Source: CAYNWH01 sp964400885 (GTDB lineage Bacteria; Patescibacteriota; Patescibacteriia; CAIXNZ01). From it: a DNA stretch of 64,000 nucleotides. A model generated the notes under the pieces. The model was given only the letters and a program-made list of their open reading frames with translations. It made no database searches and was not told the origin of the DNA. A program made the translations under genes and the position numbers. Shown here one piece after another: positions 57,390 to 64,000 of this stretch; position 1 is the first letter of the stretch, and the number at the start of each line of letters is the position of its first letter. The stretch lies in NCBI GenBank assembly GCA_964400885.1, contig CAYNWH010000002.1, positions 1 through 64,000 on the forward strand, read 5' to 3'.

Positions 57390-57713
57390 TTAATCGAATT
57401 TGACCCTTAAATCGTTTGCATCACCCGTTACTGTAACGGATGTGGCTGATTTGCTTTCCAGCTTAATTCCCTTTTCGCTGGATAAAGCTGACCCTATATT
57501 CTGCTGCTCGCCAGAAAGTGAAACCTCAACTTTCACGCCTTTGGCTAAACCGGATAACTCCAACTCGCTGATCATACTTTTCTTAATCTCAATGCCACGC
57601 TGACTGGGATAAATCACACCAAGCACGCGATTCCCCATTTTTACATGTACGACAGGACCGCCAAAATAATTGGGGTCAGTTGCTAATTCAAAACTAATTC
57701 CTGGCATTTTCAT
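57390..57713 (-). CDS. Orphan beta-rich protein, first gene of a pair
   Basis: 107 residues, mainly short strands (GNRVLGVIYPSQRGIEIKKS, KSATSVTVTGDANDLRVKFD). AAAGGAGGGATG precedes the ATG. Soluble, no signal. No family recognised. Confidence 0.65.
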   Translation of the reverse strand: MKMPGISFELATDPNYFGGPVVHVKMGNRVLGVIYPSQRGIEIKKSMISELELSGLAKGVKVEVSLSGEQQNIGSALSSEKGIKLESKSATSVTVTGDANDLRVKFD

Positions 57714-57737
57714 CCCTCCTTTTAAATTAATTATTTC

Positions 57738-57766
57738 AACTTAGCAATTTTTTAAAAAAATGTCAA
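57738..57766 (-). promoter_or_regulatory. Promoter of the orphan pair
   Basis: Minus strand TTGACA (57766-57761), 17 bp, TAAGTT (57743-57738). Confidence 0.78.
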
Positions 57767-57773
57767 TTAGTCT

Positions 57774-58889
57774 TTAAATTTCAGAGCTTAAAATTCCAGC
57801 TCTTATCTTTTTCATTAATTCCAAATAAAATTCCAGATTGTTCATGGTTGCCAAGCGCAAGCCCAAGCCTTCCTGCGTTTTAAACAAATGGTGCAAATAT
57901 GCTTTGGTATATTCCCTTAATAGCTTAACCTCTGAAGCTTTATTAATCGGTTGAAAATCAGTTTTGTATTTTTCATTAGTGGCGATCAAAGTTTTGTATG
58001 CTAATTTGCCAAAGAGCTTAATTGCGCCTTTTTCTTTCTGAGTACAAAATTGATACAAACGCCCATGGCGCGCTTCCCGAGTCGGAATCACGCAATCGAA
58101 CATATCAACACCTTGCTTAACTGCAAAAACAATTTCTTCAGGCCGACCCAAGCCCATTAAATAGCGGGGCTTATCAGCTGGCATTTGCGGAGTTATGTAC
58201 TCTAAAATTTTAAACATTTTATCGCGCGGCTCACCGACTGCCAAACCGCCTATCGCATAGCCAGGCAAATCCAAGCTGCTAATCTGAGCCAAACTTTCAT
58301 CACGCAAATTTTTAAAAATCCCGCCTTGAACAATTCCAAATAACATTTGCTTTTTCTTAGCTTTTGACCAGGCAGCTTTACATCTTTGCGCCCAGCTAAA
58401 AGTTATTTCATTAGCCTGCCTGACTTCTTCAAATTCAGCCTGGCCAGGAGGGCAAACATCCAGCGCCATCATAATATCTACGCCCAAATCCTGCTGAATT
58501 TGAATTGATTTTTCCGGAGTTAATAAATGCTTAGAACCGTCTAAATGGGATTGAAATTCCACGCCTTCAGGCTTTATTTTCCTAATTCTAGATAATGAAA
58601 AAACCTGATAACCTCCAGAATCAGTTAAAATCGGGCCAGGCCAGTTTAAAAATTTATGCAACCCGCCGTGCGCTTTAATTATTTTTTCGCCTGGCTGCAA
58701 ATATAAATGATAAGTATTAGCCAAAATTATCTGGGAATCTAAATCTTTTAACTCTGCAGTAGAAATATTTTTCACTGCCGCTTTAGTAGCAATAGGCATA
58801 AAAAACGGGGTTTTAATTTGACCATGAGCAGTTTTTAAGCTGGCCAAACGCGCCAGTGATTTTTTCGATTTTGTTATTAGTTTAAACAT
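57774..58889 (-). CDS. tgt: tRNA-guanine transglycosylase without the zinc site
   Basis: 371 residues. ILTDSGGYQVFSL (general acid/base Asp), GGLAVGEPRDKMFKIL, PRYLMGLGRPEEIV and MFDCVIPTREARHGRLY (nucleophile Asp) are the catalytic motifs of queuine/preQ1 tRNA-ribosyltransferase, which swaps G34 in GUN anticodons. The C-terminal zinc ligands C-x-C-x2-C and H of known Tgt are replaced by S, V, L and N (SEVKLLREYTKAYLHHL, TMNNLEFYL). A segment QFCTQKEKGAIKLFGKLA near 283-300 is extra. No queuosine synthesis gene is visible. Confidence 0.93.
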   Translation of the reverse strand: MFKLITKSKKSLARLASLKTAHGQIKTPFFMPIATKAAVKNISTAELKDLDSQIILANTYHLYLQPGEKIIKAHGGLHKFLNWPGPILTDSGGYQVFSLSRIRKIKPEGVEFQSHLDGSKHLLTPEKSIQIQQDLGVDIMMALDVCPPGQAEFEEVRQANEITFSWAQRCKAAWSKAKKKQMLFGIVQGGIFKNLRDESLAQISSLDLPGYAIGGLAVGEPRDKMFKILEYITPQMPADKPRYLMGLGRPEEIVFAVKQGVDMFDCVIPTREARHGRLYQFCTQKEKGAIKLFGKLAYKTLIATNEKYKTDFQPINKASEVKLLREYTKAYLHHLFKTQEGLGLRLATMNNLEFYLELMKKIRAGILSSEI

Positions 58890-59001
58890 AATAATTTACA
58901 AAAATAAAGAAATCTGATACATTAATATTGGTCTAAATGACCGATCCTGTCAACAATGTTGACTTAACCCAATGTTATAAAATTCCATAAGGAGGAGGAA
59001 G

Positions 59002-59763
59002 ATGTCAGAATCAAAAGTTCTTTCAAACGCTGAAGGTCGGGAAGGAAAGCCGAAAGTCAAAAAAAGCGACTATTTTTTCTATTGCGTGTTTTACCCGGTT
59101 TTTAAGCTACCTTTAGCAGTCACGCCAAACCATATTTCCTATGCCAGACTCATCCTCTGTGTGCCGCTCAGTTACCTGATGGTTACCGGGCATTTAAAAA
59201 CCGCCGGCGCCCTTTTTATTTTCATGGCGCTCATGGACGGACTGGACGGATCAATGGCCAGGATGCGCGGACAAATCACTTCCAAGGGCAAGGTAGTTGA
59301 CCCTATCGCAGACAAAGGCCAGACCATAACTGTGCTTGTTAATTTCAACTTGCTCATTCTGGTCGTCTCATACTTCTGGCTAAGCTTGCTGATGATAGGA
59401 ATCGACATAACCCTTTTGCTGGTAGCCCTGCTGCAATACCTTATCCATGATGTGCTGCCAAAAGCGGGTCCGAATCACTGGCTGGCAAAATGGTTAAGCC
59501 CTGGATCAATTTTACGCAAAATAAAAGTCAAAGAAACTGGCGCCAATAATTGGGGCAAAGGCAAAATGGTTGTGCTGGTAATCACCTTATCAGCCATGTT
59601 GCTTTTTCATCCCAATGCTGATTACTTCATTTTTTCCAGCCTCAAACTGCCTTGGCATCTGACCATGTATAATATTTTTTATCAGCAGCTGCTGGCAATC
59701 TGTGTTGTTTTGGGATTAATGAGTCTTCGGGGACACCTAAAAGTCTTCAAATTCCAAAATTAA
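59002..59763 (+). CDS. CDP-alcohol phosphatidyltransferase family protein
   Basis: 253 residues, six or so membrane spans. The family signature D-G-x2-A-R-x8-G-x3-D-x3-D is complete: LDGSMARMRGQITSKGKVVD then PIADKG (about 77-100). It transfers a phosphatidyl group from CDP-diacylglycerol to an alcohol such as glycerol phosphate or inositol phosphate. ATAAGGAGGAGGAAG precedes the ATG. Which alcohol is used cannot be told. Confidence 0.9.
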   Translation: MSESKVLSNAEGREGKPKVKKSDYFFYCVFYPVFKLPLAVTPNHISYARLILCVPLSYLMVTGHLKTAGALFIFMALMDGLDGSMARMRGQITSKGKVVDPIADKGQTITVLVNFNLLILVVSYFWLSLLMIGIDITLLLVALLQYLIHDVLPKAGPNHWLAKWLSPGSILRKIKVKETGANNWGKGKMVVLVITLSAMLLFHPNADYFIFSSLKLPWHLTMYNIFYQQLLAICVVLGLMSLRGHLKVFKFQN

Positions 59764-59780
59764 ACTCCGCAACTGACACA

Positions 59781-59821
59781 AAAGCCCGGACTAATCAAAA
59801 AAGATAGTCCGGGTTCTTTTT
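59781..59821. terminator. Bidirectional terminator
   Basis: AAGCCCGGACTA (59782-59793) pairs with TAGTCCGGGTT (59805-59815); T6 follows. It separates the convergent CDP-alcohol transferase and ftsL genes. Confidence 0.9.
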
Positions 59822-59838
59822 TATCTATAATATATTTT

Positions 59839-60204
59839 TTAACGGTTGATTGCCACTGAAGTGCCATTAGGCCGCAGGTATTCAACTCTGGCTACAGCCA
59901 CCATTTCCAAATTTTCCACTTCACGGCTTATTCTTTCAGTTGAACGCAATTCTGTTATCTCTAATTCTAAAGATTTATTTTTAGTGCGCAAATCAGCGAC
60001 TCTTTCTTCTAAATCTTTTATTTTATAGCCTTTTGTAGCTAAACTATTAACCTGAACTAAATAGCAAAGTCCGATTGCTACAGTCAATATAAAAACAAAT
60101 ATAACCAAATTTTTAGAATTCACTCTACAATTAAGCAAAAAATTCTTTTTATAAAATTTTTCTTTGAGTTCATGCAATTTTGCACTAATCATGAATTTCG
60201 ACAT
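59839..60204 (-). CDS. ftsL: FtsL/DivIC-like cell division protein
   Basis: 121 residues: basic N-terminus, one membrane span (LVIFVFILTVAIGLCYLVQV, about 48-67) and a coiled coil (LEERVADLRTKNKSLELEI) then LEMVAVARVEYL, the standard septum-forming FtsL/DivIC shape. Its position right after rsmH is the ftsL position of the dcw cluster. No ftsI follows; the cluster ends at a terminator. Confidence 0.85.
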   Translation of the reverse strand: MSKFMISAKLHELKEKFYKKNFLLNCRVNSKNLVIFVFILTVAIGLCYLVQVNSLATKGYKIKDLEERVADLRTKNKSLELEITELRSTERISREVENLEMVAVARVEYLRPNGTSVAINR

Positions 60205-60243
60205 ATTTTTATCTTTATTTTTGTTATTTTATTATTTAGTGGA

Positions 60244-61182
60244 TTAATTAACAATCTTTATTACTGCTCTTAACTTTGCACTTCTGCTGCGAGGATTTAT
60301 CGCTATTTCTGACTGCTGCGGCCTAATAACTTTTTTAGTCAAAATTTTTATTTGTGGCACATGCTGACATTGGCATTCTGGTAATTCCAGCGGGCAAATA
60401 CAGCCTCTTGATTCTTTCTTGAAAAATTCTTTAACTATTTTATCTTCTAACGAGTGAAAAGAGATAACTACTAATTTACCGCCTTTAGCTAAAACTGCTA
60501 AAGCATCAGGTAAAACTTTTTTTAAATTATCCAGTTCATCATTGACTTCTATTCTCAAGGCCTGAAAAACTTTTGTAGCTACATTAATCTTTCTGGGCTT
60601 AGGCTTATTTTTATAAACTCTTTCAATTAAATCAACTAATTGATCCGTAGTTGTGATCTTATTTTTTTTACGTGCAGTTATTATTTCTTTGGCAATTAAT
60701 CTGGCGTGTCTTTCTTCGCCATATTCTTTAAAAATCCTGGCTAATTCTTCTTCTTTATAATGGTTAATAACATCAGCAGCAGTTTTATCTGTACTGCCAA
60801 ACCTCATGTCTAGAAAAGCAGATCCTTTAAAGGAAAATCCCCGAGATTGATCTTGCAGCTCATAAGAGGAGAGACCAAGGTCGAGTAAAATACCACTAAT
60901 TTTATTAATTCCTGCATCATATATTATTTTTGCCAAATTTTTATAATTATCACTGACTAAGACCATGCGGCTTTTAAATTCTTTCAAGTTTTTTTTGGCC
61001 GCTTCAATGGCCTGCGAATCCAAATCAATGCCTAATAATTGTCCATTTGGTGAAGTTCTTTGTAAAATCTCTTTGGCATGCCCGCCGCCGCCCAAAGTGC
61101 AATCAATAAAATTTTCATTAGCTTGCGGCTTAAGATATTCCAGAACTTCATTAATCATAACTGGCTCATGTTTAAACTGCAT
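60244..61182 (-). CDS. rsmH: 16S rRNA m4C1402 methyltransferase
   Basis: 312 residues. HEPVMINEVLEYL, DCTLGGGGHAKEIL (SAM motif), GIDLDSQAIEAAKKNL, LLDLGLSSYELQDQSRGFSF (cited as DLGLSSYELQDQSRGFSF), FQALRIEVNDELDNL and ISFHSLEDKIVKEFF. It methylates C1402 of 16S rRNA. It is in the dcw order mraZ-rsmH-ftsL, but two orphan genes lie between it and mraZ. Confidence 0.97.
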   Translation of the reverse strand: MQFKHEPVMINEVLEYLKPQANENFIDCTLGGGGHAKEILQRTSPNGQLLGIDLDSQAIEAAKKNLKEFKSRMVLVSDNYKNLAKIIYDAGINKISGILLDLGLSSYELQDQSRGFSFKGSAFLDMRFGSTDKTAADVINHYKEEELARIFKEYGEERHARLIAKEIITARKKNKITTTDQLVDLIERVYKNKPKPRKINVATKVFQALRIEVNDELDNLKKVLPDALAVLAKGGKLVVISFHSLEDKIVKEFFKKESRGCICPLELPECQCQHVPQIKILTKKVIRPQQSEIAINPRSRSAKLRAVIKIVN

Positions 61183-61259
61183 TGATTTTCCTTGAATTGT
61201 AAAATATTTAAATATTTATTTTTGTTTTGGGGATAATCGCTTATCCCCGGTTGCGGAAC

Positions 61260-61478
61260 TTAGGCTGCCTGTGAACTGGCCATCCCGTGTTGTCTGGCCA
61301 ATGCCAGGAGTCCGTCACCGCAGGTTCTTTGCTGTCGCCTGACTTTCGCCATGCGAGCAATGAACCTTTCAGCTGGCGTGCCAGGAGGACCTTGCCCAAA
61401 AGGAACAGACAAGGTCAATGCTCCAGTTGCTGATCCTGCCAGCGCTAACTCGCCTTTGCCGTTTTGCATGTCTTGCAA
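61260..61478 (-). CDS. Orphan protein inserted between mraZ and rsmH (second)
   Basis: 72 residues from a TTG at 61478, chosen because AAAGGGGGTGCGCA lies right before it; an ATG at 61469 is the alternative. The sequence is Gly/Ala-rich then basic (RMAKVRRQQRTCGDGLLALA) and visibly GC-richer than rsmH. No family recognised. Confidence 0.5.
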   Translation of the reverse strand: MQDMQNGKGELALAGSATGALTLSVPFGQGPPGTPAERFIARMAKVRRQQRTCGDGLLALARQHGMASSQAA

Positions 61479-61498
61479 TGCGCACCCCCTTTTCCTGG

Positions 61499-61726
61499 TT
61501 AGAAAACAAATGACTCGCTCTGGATCTCTTTTGGCCCTTGCTTAACAATTTCTTCCCAACGTTTCATTGCCGCTGCAAAGCTTTCTTTGCTCATGTGGAT
61601 AATTATTTTTTCCAAATCAGCAAGGAAATCACTGGCCTTTTGATACCAGTCTGTTGCCTGATCTTTGACTGCCTCGACTAAACTCTTCATGTGGCTTAAT
61701 ATCCGTAACCTTTCATAAACTGGCAT
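61499..61726 (-). CDS. Helical orphan protein inserted between mraZ and rsmH (first)
   Basis: 75 residues, helical: YERLRILSHMKSLVEAVKDQ, LADLEKIIIHMSKESFAAAM. AAAGGAGGTGAGCC precedes the ATG. It is part of a two-gene orphan insert in the dcw region. No family recognised. Confidence 0.62.
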   Translation of the reverse strand: MPVYERLRILSHMKSLVEAVKDQATDWYQKASDFLADLEKIIIHMSKESFAAAMKRWEEIVKQGPKEIQSESFVF

Positions 61727-61768
61727 GGCTCACCTCCTTTTTGATTTTTCAATGTTTTAAAGTTTTTA

Positions 61769-61945
61769 CAGGAGAGAAACAGAGCAAAATAATCTTTACA
61801 AACCGTTTCTCTCCTGAATAAAACCCTACTTGTTTATCAAATTTTAATATGATTTTGTAAGGTACATAGGAGATACCTCGAAAAAATGATAAACAAGAAT
61901 TTTTTGATATATGTAAGGTGCTCGTCAGCGACGAGACTATCCTTT
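61769..61945. promoter_or_regulatory. Hairpin-rich region between mraZ and its downstream orphans
   Basis: Three stems: CAGGAGAGAAAC with GTTTCTCTCCTG (about 61770-61818), CTTGTTTATCA with TGATAAACAAG (about 61829-61896) enclosing GGTAC...ATACC, and CTCGTC with GACGAG (about 61921-61935). No ORF is present. It could terminate or process the mraZ transcript; no clean U-run follows the stems on the minus strand. Confidence 0.5.
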
Positions 61946-61959
61946 CTTAATTTTTCAAA

Positions 61960-62391
61960 TTAGACATCCAAACCTTCTAATGCTTCGGCAATATCACCGC
62001 TTTGCTTTTCTGTACCCTGTTTATATTTGTTCCAATTATCTTCATCCCAGATTTCTAAACGGTTATATAAACCGGCGATAATGCTTTTCTTTTTTAAACC
62101 AGCATACTTTCTTAAATATTCTGGCAAAACAATTCTGCCTTGCTTGTCTAATTGAACATCCATAGCGCCAGCTAGCATTAAACGGGAAAACGCTCGGGTA
62201 TTGGCTTTGCTTATTGGTAAAGCAGCTAATTTAGTAGCTAATTTTTGCCATTCACCTGCTGTATAAACAAATAAACAATTATCAAGACCTTTAGTCACAA
62301 CTGCGCCTTTGGTTAACTTAGCTCTGAATTTAGCTGGCACAGCTAAACGGCCTTTTTCATCTAAATTGTGTTGATATTCGCCTATAAACAT
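61960..62391 (-). CDS. mraZ: Transcriptional regulator MraZ
   Basis: 143 residues, two AbrB-like halves: FIGEYQHNLDEKGRLAVPAKF and LAGAMDVQLDKQGRIVLPEYL each with the D-x-K/Q-GR-x-x-P motif. It binds TGGGN repeats upstream of its own operon in studied bacteria and represses the dcw cluster. Such repeats are visible at 62447-62492. Confidence 0.96.
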   Translation of the reverse strand: MFIGEYQHNLDEKGRLAVPAKFRAKLTKGAVVTKGLDNCLFVYTAGEWQKLATKLAALPISKANTRAFSRLMLAGAMDVQLDKQGRIVLPEYLRKYAGLKKKSIIAGLYNRLEIWDEDNWNKYKQGTEKQSGDIAEALEGLDV

Positions 62392-62446
62392 ATTAAATAA
62401 GCTTATTTTGGGTTAAATTGGGTTATCCACAATTATATTTAGTTAT

Positions 62447-62492
62447 CCCCACTTTCATCCACATTACTATCTTATATATCCATTATACCCCA
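62447..62492 (-). promoter_or_regulatory. MraZ-type operator repeats
   Basis: On the minus strand TGGGG-N5-TGGAT (62492-62478) spans the -10 box, and TGGAT-N5-TGGGG (62461-62447) follows. The 10-bp spacing matches known MraZ operators (TGGGN-N5-TGGGN). Confidence 0.6.
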
Positions 62493-62510
62493 CACAACAA
62501 AACTCGTCAA
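62482..62510 (-). promoter_or_regulatory. Promoter of mraZ
   Basis: Minus strand TTGACG (62510-62505), 17 bp, TATAAT (62487-62482). Confidence 0.8.
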
Positions 62511-62631
62511 CCACTTTATACACAAGCTAAATTACGCTGAATATAAAGAAAAAAATTAAATTGTGCATAACTTAATATTTTAAAATAAATATACTGTGTA
62601 TTCCTCACTCTAATATATTTCCACAAATAAA

Positions 62632-62663
62632 AAAGACCGCCTCGTTAAAACGATTTGGTCCTT
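62632..62663 (-). terminator. Terminator after the orphan at 62688
   Basis: GACC and GGTC with inner TCGTT/AACGA form a stem on the minus strand followed by T6. Confidence 0.6.
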
Positions 62664-62687
62664 ATGTTTAAATACTGATTTCAGCTA

Positions 62688-63236
62688 TTATTCATATTTA
62701 ATCTGCGCGCTGCAAAACAGATCGCTGCATTTCATCATTAGTAGCTCTAAAAACGGATTTTTACTGATCTGCGCAATTTTTTGAGCTTCGGAAAAAGTAA
62801 TCCAGCGGAAAACCAGCCAGATAACCAAAGTAACAGCTTCATCACCATGCTCCACCAAGCCGGAAACAGCGCCGATTAAGTCCCTGCCATCTTCAAGCCC
62901 TTGGCCGTCAGATGGAGCTGCGATCGCTCCGCCGTATTTTTTGTTTTCAATGTCACGGCTTTGCCAGCCGCTAAGATGGCCTGAACCCTGCCAGGCTGCA
63001 AGCCGTATAACTTTTTCCTGGCAATAGCGGAAGCATCCTTCAGCCAGATCAGCTTTGCAGGTTCCCAGCTCATTAACAAAGAGCATCTTTTGACCGTCCG
63101 TAGATTGATGCAATACAGCCATAAATCCGCCTGTCCGCTCCGGCTTGGGATTGCCCGGCAAACCCACGAAGTGAGCCATTACCTCTTCTGCTACAGCTAG
63201 AAATTCCACTCTTGGTACTCTGCCTATTCTTTGCAT
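62688..63236 (-). CDS. Orphan protein downstream of tsaB
   Basis: 182 residues. AAAAGGAGGAAGGG precedes the ATG. KKYGGAIAAPSDGQGLEDGR and VSGLVEHGDEAVTLVIWLVF are the most family-like blocks and suggest a ligand-binding alpha/beta domain, but I cannot name it. The C-terminus has two Cys (MKCSDLFCSAQ). It is GC-richer than tsaB. Confidence 0.62.
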   Translation of the reverse strand: MQRIGRVPRVEFLAVAEEVMAHFVGLPGNPKPERTGGFMAVLHQSTDGQKMLFVNELGTCKADLAEGCFRYCQEKVIRLAAWQGSGHLSGWQSRDIENKKYGGAIAAPSDGQGLEDGRDLIGAVSGLVEHGDEAVTLVIWLVFRWITFSEAQKIAQISKNPFLELLMMKCSDLFCSAQIKYE

Positions 63237-63253
63237 CCCTTCCTCCTTTTTGA

Positions 63254-63550
63254 TTAAACAAAAGTTCCTTTGCAGATATCGGCCAAATCAGGACCAACAG
63301 CCTCTCTCATTAATTGGTCATGTTCAGGCAAAAGTTCCTTTATCGCTTCCGTTGCCGTATATACCTGCTTTGCATTACCTAAAACTTTAACTACGGCTCT
63401 GCCGCCAAAGTAATACCAATCAACTTTTTGGCCTGATCGCCTTGCTACTTTTTTCACCCATTTATCAAATTTTTTAGCTGGAATGCTATGGCTAGTAAAG
63501 ATATGATGTCCCTTCCTCCAAATCTTTTTATTGCAAGGTTTTAATCCCAT
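63254..63550 (-). CDS. Basic orphan protein downstream of tsaB
   Basis: 98 residues, basic: CNKKIWRKGHHIFTSHSIP, KKVARRSGQKVDWYYFGGRA and LPEHDQLMREAVG. AAAGGAGGGAAATAA precedes the ATG. It lies 15 bp after tsaB and 17 bp before the next orphan, so the three genes are likely one transcript. No family recognised. Confidence 0.62.
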   Translation of the reverse strand: MGLKPCNKKIWRKGHHIFTSHSIPAKKFDKWVKKVARRSGQKVDWYYFGGRAVVKVLGNAKQVYTATEAIKELLPEHDQLMREAVGPDLADICKGTFV

Positions 63551-63565
63551 TTATTTCCCTCCTTT

Positions 63566-63967
63566 TTAAGTGGTGTTTGGTTCCTGATTGTAAAAAGGCA
63601 AAAGATATTTATTAGCTTTTGCTTGCTTTAATTTGCTTAAGCCTAACTTAACCAATTTTTCATTATTTGTCAATCCTTGTTTATTAGTCAGGCCAGCAAC
63701 CGGAATTTTTAAAGCATAAGCCAAAGTATTAGCCACAGCCACCCCAATTCTTATAGAAGTAAAAGGGCCAGGACCAGTAACTGCTATAATGCCATTTAGT
63801 TGTTTAATGTTAAGCTTGCTTTTCCTTAAAAGCTTATCAATGGCTTTAAGCAAATTTTCAGAAACTTTAAAATCACCCTTGCGAATAATTTTATCAGTTA
63901 TTTTACTTTGTCTAATTAAAAAAACATCTAACTGTTTATCTTTAGATGCATTAATAAATAAAACCAT
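63566..63967 (-). CDS. tsaB: tRNA threonylcarbamoyladenosine biosynthesis protein TsaB, short form
   Basis: 133 residues: MVLFINASKDKQLDVFLI at the N-terminus and GIIAVTGPGPFTSIRIGVAVANTLAYAL, quoted as VTGPGPFTSIRIGVAVANTL, the TsaB signature. TsaB bridges TsaD and TsaE for t6A37 synthesis. Only the N-terminal ASKHA lobe is present; short TsaB forms are common in candidate-phyla genomes. tsaD and tsaE are not in the window. Confidence 0.88.
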   Translation of the reverse strand: MVLFINASKDKQLDVFLIRQSKITDKIIRKGDFKVSENLLKAIDKLLRKSKLNIKQLNGIIAVTGPGPFTSIRIGVAVANTLAYALKIPVAGLTNKQGLTNNEKLVKLGLSKLKQAKANKYLLPFYNQEPNTT

Positions 63968-64000
63968 AAGCTTATTTATTCATTTTCTGCCTCATTAGAA

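Larger units (their letters stand above)
62423..62570. promoter_or_regulatory. Cluster of DnaA-box-like nonamers
   Basis: TTATCCACA (62423-62431), TTATACACA (62516-62524) and, reversed, TGTGCATAA (62562-62570) all fit TTATNCACA; TTATCCCCA (62443-62451) is one off. AT-rich DNA follows to 62640. This could be an origin or a DnaA-controlled region; overlap with MraZ sites is a competing explanation for part of it. Confidence 0.45.

Noticed and set aside
58950..58966. TGTCAACAATGTTGACT palindrome as the -35 of the CDP-alcohol transferase promoter
   Set aside because: No -10 lies 17 bp from TTGACT; TATAAA is only 11 bp away. It may be an operator but evidence is thin.
63968..64000. Possible C-terminal end of an upstream minus-strand gene (reads SNEAENE then stop)
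   Set aside because: Only seven codons are in the window, too few to support a gene.
1..64000. CRISPR array or complete insertion sequence
   Set aside because: No regularly spaced direct repeats with unique spacers and no transposase-like protein were seen.

Overview
The window is one stretch of a small, AT-rich bacterial genome of the Patescibacteria (candidate phyla radiation) type. The signs are a dcw remnant reduced to mraZ-rsmH-ftsL, an Elp3-type radical SAM/GNAT protein, a membrane-anchored Clp ATPase, many short orphan proteins, standard stop usage (TGA is used as stop), and very AT-rich spacers. A run of 100 N (24568-24667) joins two contigs between gatA and gatC. The closest lineage cannot be fixed from sequence reading alone; a Parcubacteria-like group is my best guess.

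Layout. 1-2.9 kb: 5' part of mutS, two half-ferritin-like mini proteins, a DUF4015 glycosidase-like protein and a lipoprotein. 3-9 kb: ATP-grasp ligase, DUF2061, PP2C phosphatase, tRNA-Asn, rpoD-dnaG. 9-15 kb: PEBP, DUF2207, an ASCH-like/AroE fusion, DUF3850, msrB, an RRM protein and small orphans. 15-22.5 kb: tRNA-Ser overlapping a cyanophycin-synthetase-like ATP-grasp gene coupled to an MFS/spermidine-synthase-like gene, trxB, and two secreted proteins with calcium-binding type repeats. 23-29.7 kb: gatA, gatC, murB, a CxxC-x17-CxxC protein, murC, a methyltransferase. 29.8-38 kb: elp3, two tandem candidate ncRNAs, glyA-folD, macro domain, LigD-type phosphoesterase, UvrD helicase. 38-44.7 kb: a visibly GC-richer island with an orphan, purC-purE, purH, and a zinc-finger gene coupled to purB. 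45-48.8 kb: dnaB, ybaB-recR, rplU. 48.9-51.4 kb: orphans. 51.4-56.2 kb: DUF192, WecA/MraY-like transferase, membrane Clp ATPase. 56.2-64 kb: orphans, tgt, a CDP-alcohol phosphatidyltransferase, ftsL-rsmH-(two orphans)-mraZ, two orphans and tsaB.

Two styles of gene organisation are interleaved. Housekeeping genes (dnaG, murC, gatA, glyA, folD, dnaB, recR, elp3, msrB) have no visible Shine-Dalgarno and are preceded by low-complexity AT-rich spacers built from repeated words. Orphan genes and the purine genes have a strong AGGAGG, in many cases a stereotyped promoter (TTGACA, exactly 17 bp, TAAnnT), and often a GCCCCGAAC-type terminator. The most interesting items are this cassette-like class, several candidate structured RNAs, a two-copy long inverted repeat (20.3 and 44.8 kb), in-frame repeat insertions in murB, elp3 and folD, a Tgt that has lost all its zinc ligands, the ASCH-AroE fusion, and the ATP-grasp/spermidine-synthase/tRNA-Ser overlap.

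Metabolically the window holds late purine synthesis (purE, purC, purB, purH), the one-carbon supply for it (glyA, folD), parts of peptidoglycan synthesis (murB, murC), tRNA modification (tgt, tsaB, elp3, gatCA amidation) and thiol redox repair (trxB, msrB).
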